Made by a program: the position numbers and the translations under genes. The notes beneath the pieces were generated by a model. That model searched no databases. It was given only the letters and a program-made list of their open reading frames with translations, and was not told where the DNA came from. Below, in pieces: positions 25,511 to 33,615 of a DNA stretch of 64,000 nucleotides; position 1 is the stretch's first letter, and each line of letters starts with the position of its first letter. The stretch is from Thermoanaerobaculia bacterium (lineage in GTDB: Bacteria > Acidobacteriota > Thermoanaerobaculia > Multivoradales > JAHEKO01): contig CAMYOG010000041.1 in assembly GCA_947259925.1 (NCBI GenBank), forward strand, positions 62,001 through 126,000, in the 5' to 3' direction.

Positions 25511-25798
25511 TTGTGGCGCAAGGTGCCACGTTCCCATCAAGCGGGCCTTCGCTACCATCACCCGATCTCGGAGAAATGGGAGGTCATCCTGCGCGGTGAT
25601 GTAGGCGGTTTTGGGGTGGGCTCCGACCTGGCCTGGAACGTCGCGGTTCTCCTCGAGCGAGACCTCAGCCGTCGGACCTCGCTGTTCTTCGGGGCGGGTT
25701 TCCTGGACGTCGACTACAAGGAGGGTCAGGGGGACGACCTGTTCGCCTACGACATCCAGCACCGCGGCGCGATCCTCGCCTTCAACTTCACCTTCTAG
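25511..25798 (+). pseudogene. C-terminal fragment of an outer-membrane beta-barrel protein
   Basis: From about 25547 the frame reads like the last strands of a barrel: LRYHHPISEKWEVILRGDVG, GFGVGSDLAWNVAVLLER, RRTSLFFGAGFLDVDYKE, then a final strand ending ILAFNFTF with the terminal Phe needed for Bam recognition. There is no signal peptide and no N-terminal part, and the first dozen residues do not fit. It is a 3' remnant on the opposite strand to the porin pseudogene. Confidence 0.6.
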
Positions 25799-25882
25799 GC
25801 GCGGGACCAGCTCGTCGGATAGCGAGAGGACGCGCTCCAAGCGCGTCGTCTCTTCTTGCGGGCATTGAAGAGCCCTATCTGC

Positions 25883-25905
25883 TAGAATATTATCGTGAGT
25901 GATAA
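25883..25905 (+). promoter_or_regulatory. -10 box and small operator at a leaderless start
   Basis: TAGAAT (25883-25888) lies six bases before the GTG at 25895, and TTATC/GATAA half-sites (25890-25905) straddle that GTG. Transcription would start at or next to the start codon, and the XRE antitoxin could bind the half-sites. Confidence 0.4.
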
Positions 25906-26398
25906 CTCTTTGCGAGCTGAGCAGATGCCAATCGGCTTCCAGATCCGAACCCGGAGGATGGAGCGCGGGTTCACTCTTGCCGAGCTCGCACGACGCGCCG
26001 GGACCAGTGCACCGACGCTGCACCGCTACGAAAGTGGTTGGGAGCGATTCGAGCTCGCCACCCTGCGCCGGCTGGCGGCGGCGCTCGGCGTGCGGTTGAG
26101 CGTGAGCTTGGGTCCTTTGCCGAGCGAGACACCCGAGTCGGCACCCTCGAGAGCCGAGTTGGCCCGCCACTTGAGAGCGCTGTTCTGGGATCGCCCCCTA
26201 CAATCACGGGACATCGACGAGTTTCCGCAGTGGGTGCTTCGCCGCGTCCTCATGTTCGGCGACCGGGCGCAGGTCGAAGCGAGCCGCCGGTTCTATGGCG
26301 ATGAAGCCGTACGCAAGGCGGCAGCTCACCGAGAGGTCGACGAGCGGACCCGGAACTACTGGAGTCTCATCCTGGGGCCGGAGACCGATGACGCCTAA
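25895..26398 (+). CDS. XRE-family HTH regulator, antitoxin-like
   Basis: 167 residues. Helix-turn-helix at about 11-65 ('IRTRRMERGFTLAELARRAG', 'SAPTLHRYESGWERFELATL'), followed by a 90-residue helical region. It overlaps the next gene, an AbiEii-type nucleotidyltransferase, by 11 bases, so it is probably the antitoxin and autorepressor of the pair. The GTG start has no Shine-Dalgarno; an ATG at codon 11 is an alternative. Confidence 0.75.
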   Translation: MSDNSLRAEQMPIGFQIRTRRMERGFTLAELARRAGTSAPTLHRYESGWERFELATLRRLAAALGVRLSVSLGPLPSETPESAPSRAELARHLRALFWDRPLQSRDIDEFPQWVLRRVLMFGDRAQVEASRRFYGDEAVRKAAAHREVDERTRNYWSLILGPETDDA

Positions 26399-27020
26399 AG
26401 TCCTGAGTGCGGAAGCCTGGAAGACCCTGCGGCTCCTGGTTGCGGACGGCTGCTTGGGGTCGTGGACGCTCGCCGGTGGAACCGGCCTCGCCCTCCAGCT
26501 CGGGCATCGATACTCCGAGGATCTCGACTTCTTCAGTACGGAGGCCTACGAGACAGAGACGCTGATTCAGCGGCTGTCCGCCATCGGGCCGCTGTCGATT
26601 CAGAGTCGGTCCTCGGCGACACTTCACGCCGTTCTTCGAGGCCTGCGAGTCAGCTTTCTCGGGCTGCAGGAACCGCTGGTCTATCCGGGCACGCCCTATC
26701 GCGGGCTGACGCTCGCGGATCCGCGGGACATCGCCGTCATGAAGCTCGTGGCGATCGGTGGCCGCGGCAGTCGGAAGGACTTCGTCGACCTCTTCTTCTT
26801 TCTCCAGGCCGGGGGCAGTCTGGAGTCGGTCCTCGAGCTGACTCGCCGCCGCTTCCAGAGGGTCGACTATAACGAGTACCACCTGTTGAAGAGCGTGGTC
26901 TACTTCGAAGACGCCGAGTCGGAGCCCATGCCGAGAATGCTCCGCAAGGCCTCCTGGCCCGCGATCAAAGAGCGAATCGTTGTGGAGGTGCGGGGCCTGG
27001 CGGGGCCGGGAGGTGGGTAG
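26388..27020 (+). CDS. AbiEii/AbiGii-type nucleotidyltransferase toxin (DUF1814)
   Basis: 210 residues from the ATG at 26388. The core 'AGGTGLALQLGHRYSEDLDFF' holds the G-[GS] and D-x-D nucleotidyltransferase signature of the AbiEii family, and 'DPRDIAVMKLVAIGGRGSRKDFVDL' gives the conserved second-half Lys and Asp. Related type IV toxins add nucleotides to tRNA or block growth. It pairs with the upstream XRE gene; active-site residues look intact. Confidence 0.8.
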   Translation: MTPKVLSAEAWKTLRLLVADGCLGSWTLAGGTGLALQLGHRYSEDLDFFSTEAYETETLIQRLSAIGPLSIQSRSSATLHAVLRGLRVSFLGLQEPLVYPGTPYRGLTLADPRDIAVMKLVAIGGRGSRKDFVDLFFFLQAGGSLESVLELTRRRFQRVDYNEYHLLKSVVYFEDAESEPMPRMLRKASWPAIKERIVVEVRGLAGPGGG

Positions 27021-27068
27021 GTCAACTCGTACAAGATCCCGTGGCCTGCTTTCCGTCTGTAGTCGGTA

Positions 27069-27167
27069 GGGATCACGCTGGGCCTCGACTATGCTCGGAG
27101 TCAGGCGCAGAAACTCGACGTCACCGATCTGCTCGAGCGCGCTCTGGCGGAGGCCGCCGAAGGTTGA
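27069..27167 (+). pseudogene. Remnant of a protein C-terminus
   Basis: A frame ending in a stop reads 'GITLGLDYARSQAQKLDVTD' and then LLERALAEAAEG. The helical, Ala/Leu/Glu-rich ending is typical of the tail of a nucleotidyltransferase or TA protein. There is no start codon or N-terminal part. Treated as a gene scrap. Confidence 0.35.
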
Positions 27168-27232
27168 GGCCCGGTTCGGCTCGGTAGAATCCGGCTTCCC
27201 AGGCAGAACGCGTGGGAGGAATCACACAAGCA

Positions 27233-28990
27233 ATGAAGCCGAGGGTACAGATGCGGTCGATGCTATTCCTGTTGCCGCTGGTGCTCCGAGTGCTGACGAC
27301 GCCTGCCGTCCACGCCGACGCGATCATCGTCACCCAGGCGATGAGCGCCTCGTCGATCTGCGAGATCTTCGTCGAGGAGTCCTCGATCCGGGTGGAGCTC
27401 GAGATCGGCGGCAGGGACCTTCCAGGCTTCCGCAACCTGATGCCCGACTCGGTCTTCGAGCGCCTCGGCAACGAGCCGGAGCCGCTCCGGGATCGCTTTC
27501 CTCGGTTCTTCCAGGAGGATCTGGTGCTGCGTCTCGACGGGGGCGAGCCGCTCTTCGGTCGGGTGCTCGAAATGGAGCCGCGTCCAAAGGTCAAGCGGGA
27601 CCTGATCACGGGCGAGCCCTTGCCCGCCGAAGAGGGTGAGACCGAGACGGTCGTCTACGCGGTTCTGGAGTATCCGTACGCGGGTCGACCGAGCACATTG
27701 ACGATCTCGTCGCCACGAGACGAAGGCGGCGCACCGAATACCACGATCGGGTTCGTGCTCTACCACCTCGGCCTGCCGACCCCCGACTTCCGCTACATGG
27801 GTCTCGAGCAGACTGTCGATCTCGATTGGGACGACCCGTGGTACTCGCGCTTTCGCAACCGGAACCTCCGGCGGTAGTACGACTCGCCGATCAACGTCTT
27901 TCTGTACGTCGAGCCGTACGAGGTGCGGGTCGAGGTGATCTCGAGGCCGTCCGACATTCAGAAGTGGACCGACCTCGGCCTCCAAGGTGAGAAGACGATT
28001 CCGGTCGAGGCCCAGTTCGAGATCAAACAGCAGATCGCGGCCTTCCTGCTGGATCAGTTCGTGCTGCAGATCGACGGCGAGACGGTCACGCCGGAGCTCG
28101 ACCGGGTCAACTTCCTGAATCGGACTCTCAGGACCAGCACGGTGATCGACCCACCGGAGCCGCTCGACACGCTCTCGGCGACGCTGGGGACCATCTGGGT
28201 GGTGCCGACCGGGGGACTGCCCCAGGAAGCGTCCGTCGACTGGAAGCTCTTCACGCCCAGGATCCAGAAGATCCCGGCAGCGGCGACCGACGAGGCCGGG
28301 CCGTTGCGGTTCTTCCTGGCCGAAAGCGACAACATCCTCTGGTGGAAGAACTTCCTCAAGAACCCGACCCTGCCGACCCTGGTCGAAGTCGCGCCGCCTC
28401 CGGGACTGCTTGCGCGGTCGGCGGTCTGGTTGACCTGGCTCGCCGGTGGCGCGCTGCTCGTAGTGGGCGCTCTGCAGGTCCGGGGAGCGGTGCGCCGTTC
28501 TTCGGCGCGGAAGGGCTGGGTCGTGGTCGCTGGGCTGGCCGTGTTGACGGCGGCGCTCTTCTTTGCCGGCCGCCCGGCGCAGCTGACCGACGATCGCGCC
28601 AACGAGCTCGCCGGCGCGCTGCTCCACAACATCTATCGGGCGTTCGACTTCCGGACCGAGGAGTCGATCTACGACGTCCTGGCGCAGAGCGTCTCGGGCG
28701 ATCTGCTGACCGAGACCTATCTCGAGACCCGCCGTGGACTCGAGCTGGCGAGCCAGGGCGGAGCGCGGGCCAAGGTGAAGGAGATCGAGCTCCTCGAGGT
28801 CGAGCCCCGCGCGCTCCGCGGCGAGCCCGGATTCGTCGCCAACTGTCGCTGGAACGTCTCGGGCGCGGTCGGACATTGGGGGCATGTCCACACCCGCACC
28901 AACCAGTACGAGGCCGAGCTGCGTGTACAGCCGGTGGACGGCGTCTGGAAGGTGACCGACCTCCAGGTGCTCCAGGAGGAGCGGCTCTAG
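27233..28990 (+). pseudogene. Secreted/membrane protein gene interrupted by an in-frame TAG
   Basis: A signal peptide (from ATG 27233, GGGAGGA upstream) and about 200 residues end at TAG 27875-27877. The same frame then continues without any further stop to 28990 and reads on sensibly (YDSPINVFLYVEPYEVRVE). The rejoined protein would be about 585 residues, with two transmembrane helices near 28425-28580 and a soluble C-terminal domain. No family was recognised. Either a single-base nonsense mutation (for example CAG to TAG) or translational readthrough explains it. Confidence 0.65.
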
Positions 28991-29757
28991 CGCTCGGCCA
29001 GGCCGCCGTCCGTGAGCTCCCACTCGCGGACGACCTCGTCGGTCGAGCTCGCCGCCGGTCCGGGTAGGAAGCGCGCACGGATGAGTGCGCCGTCGGCCTC
29101 CAGCGAGACGATCCTGACCCGGTCGCCTACGAGAGCCGTCGCCAGGTTGCGGGGGTCACCCTCTACCAGGCCCACGACTGCCAGGTAGACGAAGGAGCCG
29201 CTGCCGCCCGAGCTCTCGACCAGCAGCACGATCGCCTCTTCTGAGCCGTCGCCGTCGAGATCGGAACGCTCGAGCGGCTCGGTGAGCATTGTCAGCGTCG
29301 GCCGCGAAGCGCCCCCTGGCTCGAACGGCTCGCCCTCGTAGCGCCCCGCCCACAGGCGAACCGGCTGCTCGTAGACCCCATGGTAGGTGGTGTTGCTCAG
29401 CTGCTCGAGCGTCGGGCCGGAGCGCCGTGCGGCGCCCCGAGGACAGAGGAACGGGTCGCGGCCCTCGGCAGCGTGATACGCGTAGACGCGATCCCCGACC
29501 GCCAGCTCGATCCTCGAGCCCGGGGTCAGCACCTGCGCGTACATCATGCCCTCTTCGGGACAGCCGAGGCTCGCGTCGGGCCAGGTGACCGCTTCCAGGC
29601 TCCGCACCTCGATCTCCTCCGTGCCGATGCCCAGTCGCTCCGCCAGGTCCTCGATCGCCGCCCTCTCGACCGCCGTCTGAGTCGCTGCCATGGCGGGGCT
29701 GGCCAGTGTCGCCGTCGCCAGCAGCAGGATCGCCGATGCAGCTCGGTGACGATTCAT
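28987..29757 (-). CDS. Secreted protein, unknown function
   Basis: 256 residues. A signal peptide ends near LASPAMAA. Residues about 25-110 form a compact domain with 'VTWPDASLGCPEEGMMYAQV' and VYAYHAAEGRDPFLC, a pattern seen in small secreted or lipoprotein domains of many bacteria. The second half contains a DLDGDGSEEA loop that could bind calcium. The stop codons of this gene and the convergent gene overlap. Confidence 0.65.
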   Translation of the reverse strand: MNRHRAASAILLLATATLASPAMAATQTAVERAAIEDLAERLGIGTEEIEVRSLEAVTWPDASLGCPEEGMMYAQVLTPGSRIELAVGDRVYAYHAAEGRDPFLCPRGAARRSGPTLEQLSNTTYHGVYEQPVRLWAGRYEGEPFEPGGASRPTLTMLTEPLERSDLDGDGSEEAIVLLVESSGGSGSFVYLAVVGLVEGDPRNLATALVGDRVRIVSLEADGALIRARFLPGPAASSTDEVVREWELTDGGLAER

Positions 29758-29758
29758 A

Positions 29759-30343
29759 TCAGAACCCCTTGCCGATGTTCAGACCGTACACCAGGACCTC
29801 CTCGTCGTCGACGAGGTCGACGTTGAATACCGGTGTGATGGTGTACCCGCCGACCTCGAAGTCGTACATCACGCCGAGGCGGACCAGGAACTCCCGGTCT
29901 TCGTCGTCCTTGTTCTCGAAGCCGGGTGCGGCGAGGAGCTTCCAGGAGCCCCCGGGATGGAGGGTCAGCGGGATCCCGGCCACCCACGAGCGGTCCTTAC
30001 CGACGTAGTCGACCAGGGCGCCGATGCCCCAGTGCTGATTCAGCCGGTACTCGTAGTCGAGCCCTACCGAGAACACCCGCGAATCCTCGACGATGACCGA
30101 GCCCTCCTCGCTCTCGGCGCCGGCCTCGGCGTGCCGCTCGATCTCGCCGTCGGTGACGCCCAGGAAGATCGAGAGGTGGTGTCGATGGAACGCGTGGTCA
30201 CCGTGCTCTAGGTGCTCGGCGGCCTCCGCGTGCGCATGTTGCTCCTCCTCGTGCTCCCCGGCGAACGCCGGAGCGAAGGAGATCGCGAGGCCCAGGAGGC
30301 AGGCCGCCGTGCCCAGGACGAATATCCGATGTCTGCTCATCAT
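29759..30343 (-). CDS. Small outer-membrane barrel protein with His-rich N-terminus
   Basis: 194 residues. After a signal peptide comes a His/Glu-rich linker (EHEEEQHAHAEAAEHLEHG, then HAFHRHHLSIFLG), a possible metal-binding segment. The remainder is alternating beta strands ('VFSVGLDYEYRLNQHWGIGA', 'EFLVRLGVMYDFEVGGYTIT') ending in LNIGKGF with a terminal Phe, so an eight-strand barrel is likely. It lies one base upstream of the previous gene and probably shares its transcript. Confidence 0.65.
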   Translation of the reverse strand: MMSRHRIFVLGTAACLLGLAISFAPAFAGEHEEEQHAHAEAAEHLEHGDHAFHRHHLSIFLGVTDGEIERHAEAGAESEEGSVIVEDSRVFSVGLDYEYRLNQHWGIGALVDYVGKDRSWVAGIPLTLHPGGSWKLLAAPGFENKDDEDREFLVRLGVMYDFEVGGYTITPVFNVDLVDDEEVLVYGLNIGKGF

Positions 30344-30471
30344 GCCCTCACTTAACGCTTCAGCCTTCCGCCTCGACTCGGAGCGAACGGATCACGATTT
30401 CGGCCGCTTCCCCGGGATCGAGCACGTCAACCCGTTGGCTTGAGACCAGGGAGCCGGGTACCCGGCTGGAC

Positions 30472-30909
30472 TCATTCGAGCAGTGTCAGCCGCAGCTCGG
30501 GGAAGCGTTGGAAGTCGTCATCGAAGGTCACCAGACCGAGGCTTCCGGCGCGGGCGAAGGCGGCCAGGTAGCTATCGGTCCAGAACTTGGTGGACGAGCC
30601 ACCGAGGCGGCACTGCTCGGCCATCAGTAGCTCCGTGCCCTCCGGCTCAGGAGCGAAGACCACCGGCTGGGCGGCCAGTACCCGCTCGTAGATCGACCAG
30701 GCCTGTTCGATCGTCTTCCGTTGCTCTCCCATTACGCGTTCATTGGTCAGTAGGCGCAGCAGTCCGAGCTGCGTAACTCGACAGAAGGCGAGGCAATCGT
30801 TCTCCTCCAGAAGGTCCTCCTTCCACCACCGGATCGCGGCAACGTGGTGAGGATGTTCGCCGACGAGGGTCGCCAGCCAGACGTTAACGTCGGCCAGGAG
30901 GTAGCGCAT
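30472..30909 (-). CDS. vapC: VapC-type PIN-domain ribonuclease toxin
   Basis: 145 residues. PIN fold with acidic residues in place: Asp7 in LLADVNVW, a central Glu region, WTDSYLAAFA and LVTFDDDF near the C-terminus. VapC toxins cleave tRNA or rRNA (family knowledge). Its start overlaps the antitoxin gene by 26 bases, standard for VapBC operons. Confidence 0.87.
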   Translation of the reverse strand: MRYLLADVNVWLATLVGEHPHHVAAIRWWKEDLLEENDCLAFCRVTQLGLLRLLTNERVMGEQRKTIEQAWSIYERVLAAQPVVFAPEPEGTELLMAEQCRLGGSSTKFWTDSYLAAFARAGSLGLVTFDDDFQRFPELRLTLLE

Positions 30910-31195
30910 CCTCCGACTCGTCCCCCTCGAGGACCTCGTCGATCCTCCGCTCGTCGATCGAGCGCATCGCCTCGGTCGTCTGGCCGTCGATCAACGGGAG
31001 GACGCAGTCCTCTCCGAGGACCGACACCCCCGCTTCGTACTCGATCTCGATCTCGCGGACCTCGGCGGCGCGGTGCTCGAAGAGCGAGTCCCGCAGGGCT
31101 TCGGTCACATACTCCTTGAGCTTCTGGCCTCGCATCGCGGCGCGCGCTTTGATCTGGCGAAAGAGCTCGTCGGGAAGGTCGATCGTGGTTCTCAC
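30884..31195 (-). CDS. vapB: VapB-type RHH antitoxin
   Basis: 103 residues from a GTG. MRTTIDLPDELFRQIKARAA is a classic ribbon-helix-helix start, then 'GQKLKEYVTEALRDSLFEHR'. A longer than usual C-terminal extension (acidic, ending DALPPGRR) should bind VapC. The inverted repeat at 31207-31220 lies just upstream. Confidence 0.82.
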   Translation of the reverse strand: MRTTIDLPDELFRQIKARAAMRGQKLKEYVTEALRDSLFEHRAAEVREIEIEYEAGVSVLGEDCVLPLIDGQTTEAMRSIDERRIDEVLEGDESEDALPPGRR

Positions 31196-31206
31196 GTACC
31201 GACTCT

Positions 31207-31220
31207 AGCATATTTATGCT
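31207..31220. promoter_or_regulatory. Short palindromic operator upstream of VapBC
   Basis: AGCATATTTATGCT is a 6+2+6 inverted repeat in an AT-rich patch 11 bases before the vapB start. On the minus strand it overlaps a TATGCT that could act as a -10 box. Confidence 0.45.
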
Positions 31221-31308
31221 TTCATGCGGCGGATGGTAGTGGTACGGAAAGGGGCAGCACACCCCGTCCGGGACTGGCTCGCGCCCGTTCTGAACGAGGA
31301 GCACGAGA

Positions 31309-31342
31309 GAGCCTTGCCAGGCGACGAGGCCTGGCAAGGCTC
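31309..31342. terminator. Very strong hairpin in the VapBC/YefM intergenic region
   Basis: GAGCCTTGCCAGGC and its exact complement form a 14-bp stem with a 6-base loop. No T-run follows on either strand. It may terminate or insulate transcription between two divergent TA operons. Confidence 0.45.
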
Positions 31343-31431
31343 CTCTTGTGGTGACGGAGTGGGGGCGCTGCGCTCTAGGCCCCGTCTGGGGTGCGCTGGC
31401 CCTTTCCGTACCAGCTACCCGGCAGATCGGA

Positions 31432-31473
31432 TTGCGTTTCCTGGAATCTACATGTACATTAGTGCTGTACATG
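31432..31473 (+). promoter_or_regulatory. Promoter and palindromic operator of YefM/YoeB-type module
   Basis: -35 TTGCGT (31432-31437) and -10 TACATT (31455-31460) are 17 bases apart. The 7-base half-sites CATGTAC (31451-31457) and GTACATG (31467-31473), nine bases apart, overlap the -10 box and the presumed start site. YefM-type antitoxins bind TGTACA-type palindromes, which these half-sites contain. Confidence 0.65.
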
Positions 31474-31491
31474 TCGTGGAACCTTGGAGCC

Positions 31492-31782
31492 ATGGCCAAT
31501 AGAACTACCTACACCCAAGCGCGGGCTCACCTCGCCAGCCTCTGTGATGAGGTCGCCGAGACTCGTGAGCCGTACGTGATCGAGCGCCGCAACGGCGAGA
31601 ACGTAGCTCTCATCTCCGAAGCCGAGCTGGACTCGCTGCTCGAGACCGCCCATCTGCTTCGCTCGCCGCGCAACGCTCGCCGGCTCGCCGTGGCCCTGGA
31701 GCGCGCTCTCGGTGGAGAGCCGGCGCCGACGTCGCTCGAGGAGCTTCGGCGGGAGCTGGGTCTCGAGGAGGCGGAAGGTTAG
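31492..31782 (+). CDS. Phd/YefM-family antitoxin
   Basis: 96 residues from the ATG at 31492. 'TTYTQARAHLASLCDEVAET' then REPYVIERRNGENVALIS is the YefM N-terminal DNA-binding fold; the C-terminal part carries 'ELRRELGLEEAEG', an acidic toxin-binding tail. An ATG at 31471 in the same frame would give a leaderless start seven codons earlier. Confidence 0.82.
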   Translation: MANRTTYTQARAHLASLCDEVAETREPYVIERRNGENVALISEAELDSLLETAHLLRSPRNARRLAVALERALGGEPAPTSLEELRRELGLEEAEG

Positions 31783-32062
31783 CTCGACCGGCGGCAACCC
31801 TCGGCGGCGTCTCGCAGTCTTTCAACCGGAGTTCCGAGAGGATCTGCGCTATTGGGTGCGGACCGACCGCAAGGTGGCCCTACGTGTGCTGCGACTCGTG
31901 GAAGCCGTATTGCGCGACCCGGCCGACGGTCCGGGCAAGCCGGAGCCGTTGAAGTTCCATTTCCGCGGCTGCTGGTCCCGGCGGATCACGCAGGAGCACA
32001 GACTGGTCTACCTGGTCAGGGAAGCGCGGGTCGACTTCTTGCAGGCCCGGTACCACTACTGA
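31712..32062 (+). CDS. YoeB/Txe-type mRNA interferase toxin, start unclear
   Basis: The conserved protein begins near 31800 ('RRRLAVFQPEFREDLRYWVR') and runs to 'VDFLQARYHY', with catalytic-type residues Glu (LVEAVL), Arg (SRRITQEHRLVYLV) and the C-terminal His-Tyr in place. However, there is no ATG, GTG or TTG in frame after 31712 and before the domain, although GGAGG lies near 31763. The only ordinary start, GTG 31712, lies 71 bases inside the antitoxin gene and adds about 29 odd residues. The start may have been lost by mutation. Confidence 0.7.
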   Translation: MESRRRRRSRSFGGSWVSRRRKVSSTGGNPRRRLAVFQPEFREDLRYWVRTDRKVALRVLRLVEAVLRDPADGPGKPEPLKFHFRGCWSRRITQEHRLVYLVREARVDFLQARYHY

Positions 32063-32122
32063 GCTGGTCGGATAGCATGAAGGCTCCAGAGAGAGTCCGT
32101 CTCAGTGGGTGAGGGAGTCCGC

Positions 32123-32944
32123 GTGTGCCTGAATCGCCGAATCGCCGTTCTTGGGCTGCTTGGGGTGCCGCTGTATCTGATCGGCTTCCCTTGCGCAGCG
32201 GCCGTGACCGGGCTCGACCGGCCCGCGGCCGAGCGCTTTCTGGCCTCCGCCAAGGCGACCGACAAGGAGCAGATCGGAGTCGGTGTCACGCGCTCCCTGC
32301 GTGTGACCTTGACCGACGGCACCCGGACGGCGCGGGCGATCTGGAAGACGATCGACGAGCGGACGCCGTTCAAGCGCTTCGACGACGGCACGTTCGAGAT
32401 GGGATTCTCCGATTCGTACAAGTACGAGCTCGCCGCCTACGAGCTCGACAAGCTGATCGGACTCGGCCTGGTGCCCCCGGTCGTGGAACGGAAGCTGTGG
32501 CGTGAGCGCGGCTCGCTGCAGCTCTGGATGGAGGACACCATCACCGAGGCCGAGCGCAAGGAACAGGGCCGGCCGGCGAAGGACCGGGCGCTCTGGAACC
32601 GCCAGATCTACGCCGTGCGGCTCTTTCACAACCTGACCTACAACACGGATTTCAACAACATCAACAACGTCCTGAGCGACGCCGAATCCAGGATCTACCT
32701 GATCGACCACTCGCGTGCCTTCCGGACCACCAAGGAGCTCCTGGCCGGCTCGGACCTGACCAGGTTCTCGAGCTCGCTGCTCGACTCCCTCCGCACGCTG
32801 GACCGGGAGACGCTGACCAAGCGACTCGGCCGCTGGCTCTCGAAGGGGCAGATCCAGGCGCTGCTCGTCCGGCGTGATCTCATCCTCCAGACCGCTGACG
32901 AACTGGTCGCCGAGAAGGGGAGCGACGCGGTCCTCATCCCGTAG
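32123..32944 (+). CDS. Secreted/membrane-anchored protein with atypical (PI3K/FAM20-like) kinase fold
   Basis: 273 residues from GTG 32123, which has GAGGGAGT five bases upstream; the GTG at 32105 is the alternative. After a hydrophobic leader come 'RAIWKTIDE' (candidate ATP-binding Lys), 'KYELAAYELDKLIGLGLVPP', then FHNLTYNTDFNNINNVLS and IYLIDHSRAF. The pattern of a lysine, an Asp/Asn catalytic loop and an I-D-H metal site resembles PI3/PI4-kinase-like and FAM20C-like folds found in uncharacterised bacterial proteins. Followed two bases later by an ABC ATPase gene. Confidence 0.55.
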   Translation: MCLNRRIAVLGLLGVPLYLIGFPCAAAVTGLDRPAAERFLASAKATDKEQIGVGVTRSLRVTLTDGTRTARAIWKTIDERTPFKRFDDGTFEMGFSDSYKYELAAYELDKLIGLGLVPPVVERKLWRERGSLQLWMEDTITEAERKEQGRPAKDRALWNRQIYAVRLFHNLTYNTDFNNINNVLSDAESRIYLIDHSRAFRTTKELLAGSDLTRFSSSLLDSLRTLDRETLTKRLGRWLSKGQIQALLVRRDLILQTADELVAEKGSDAVLIP

Positions 32945-32946
32945 CC

Positions 32947-33611
<665 letters not shown>

Positions 33612-33615
<4 letters not shown>

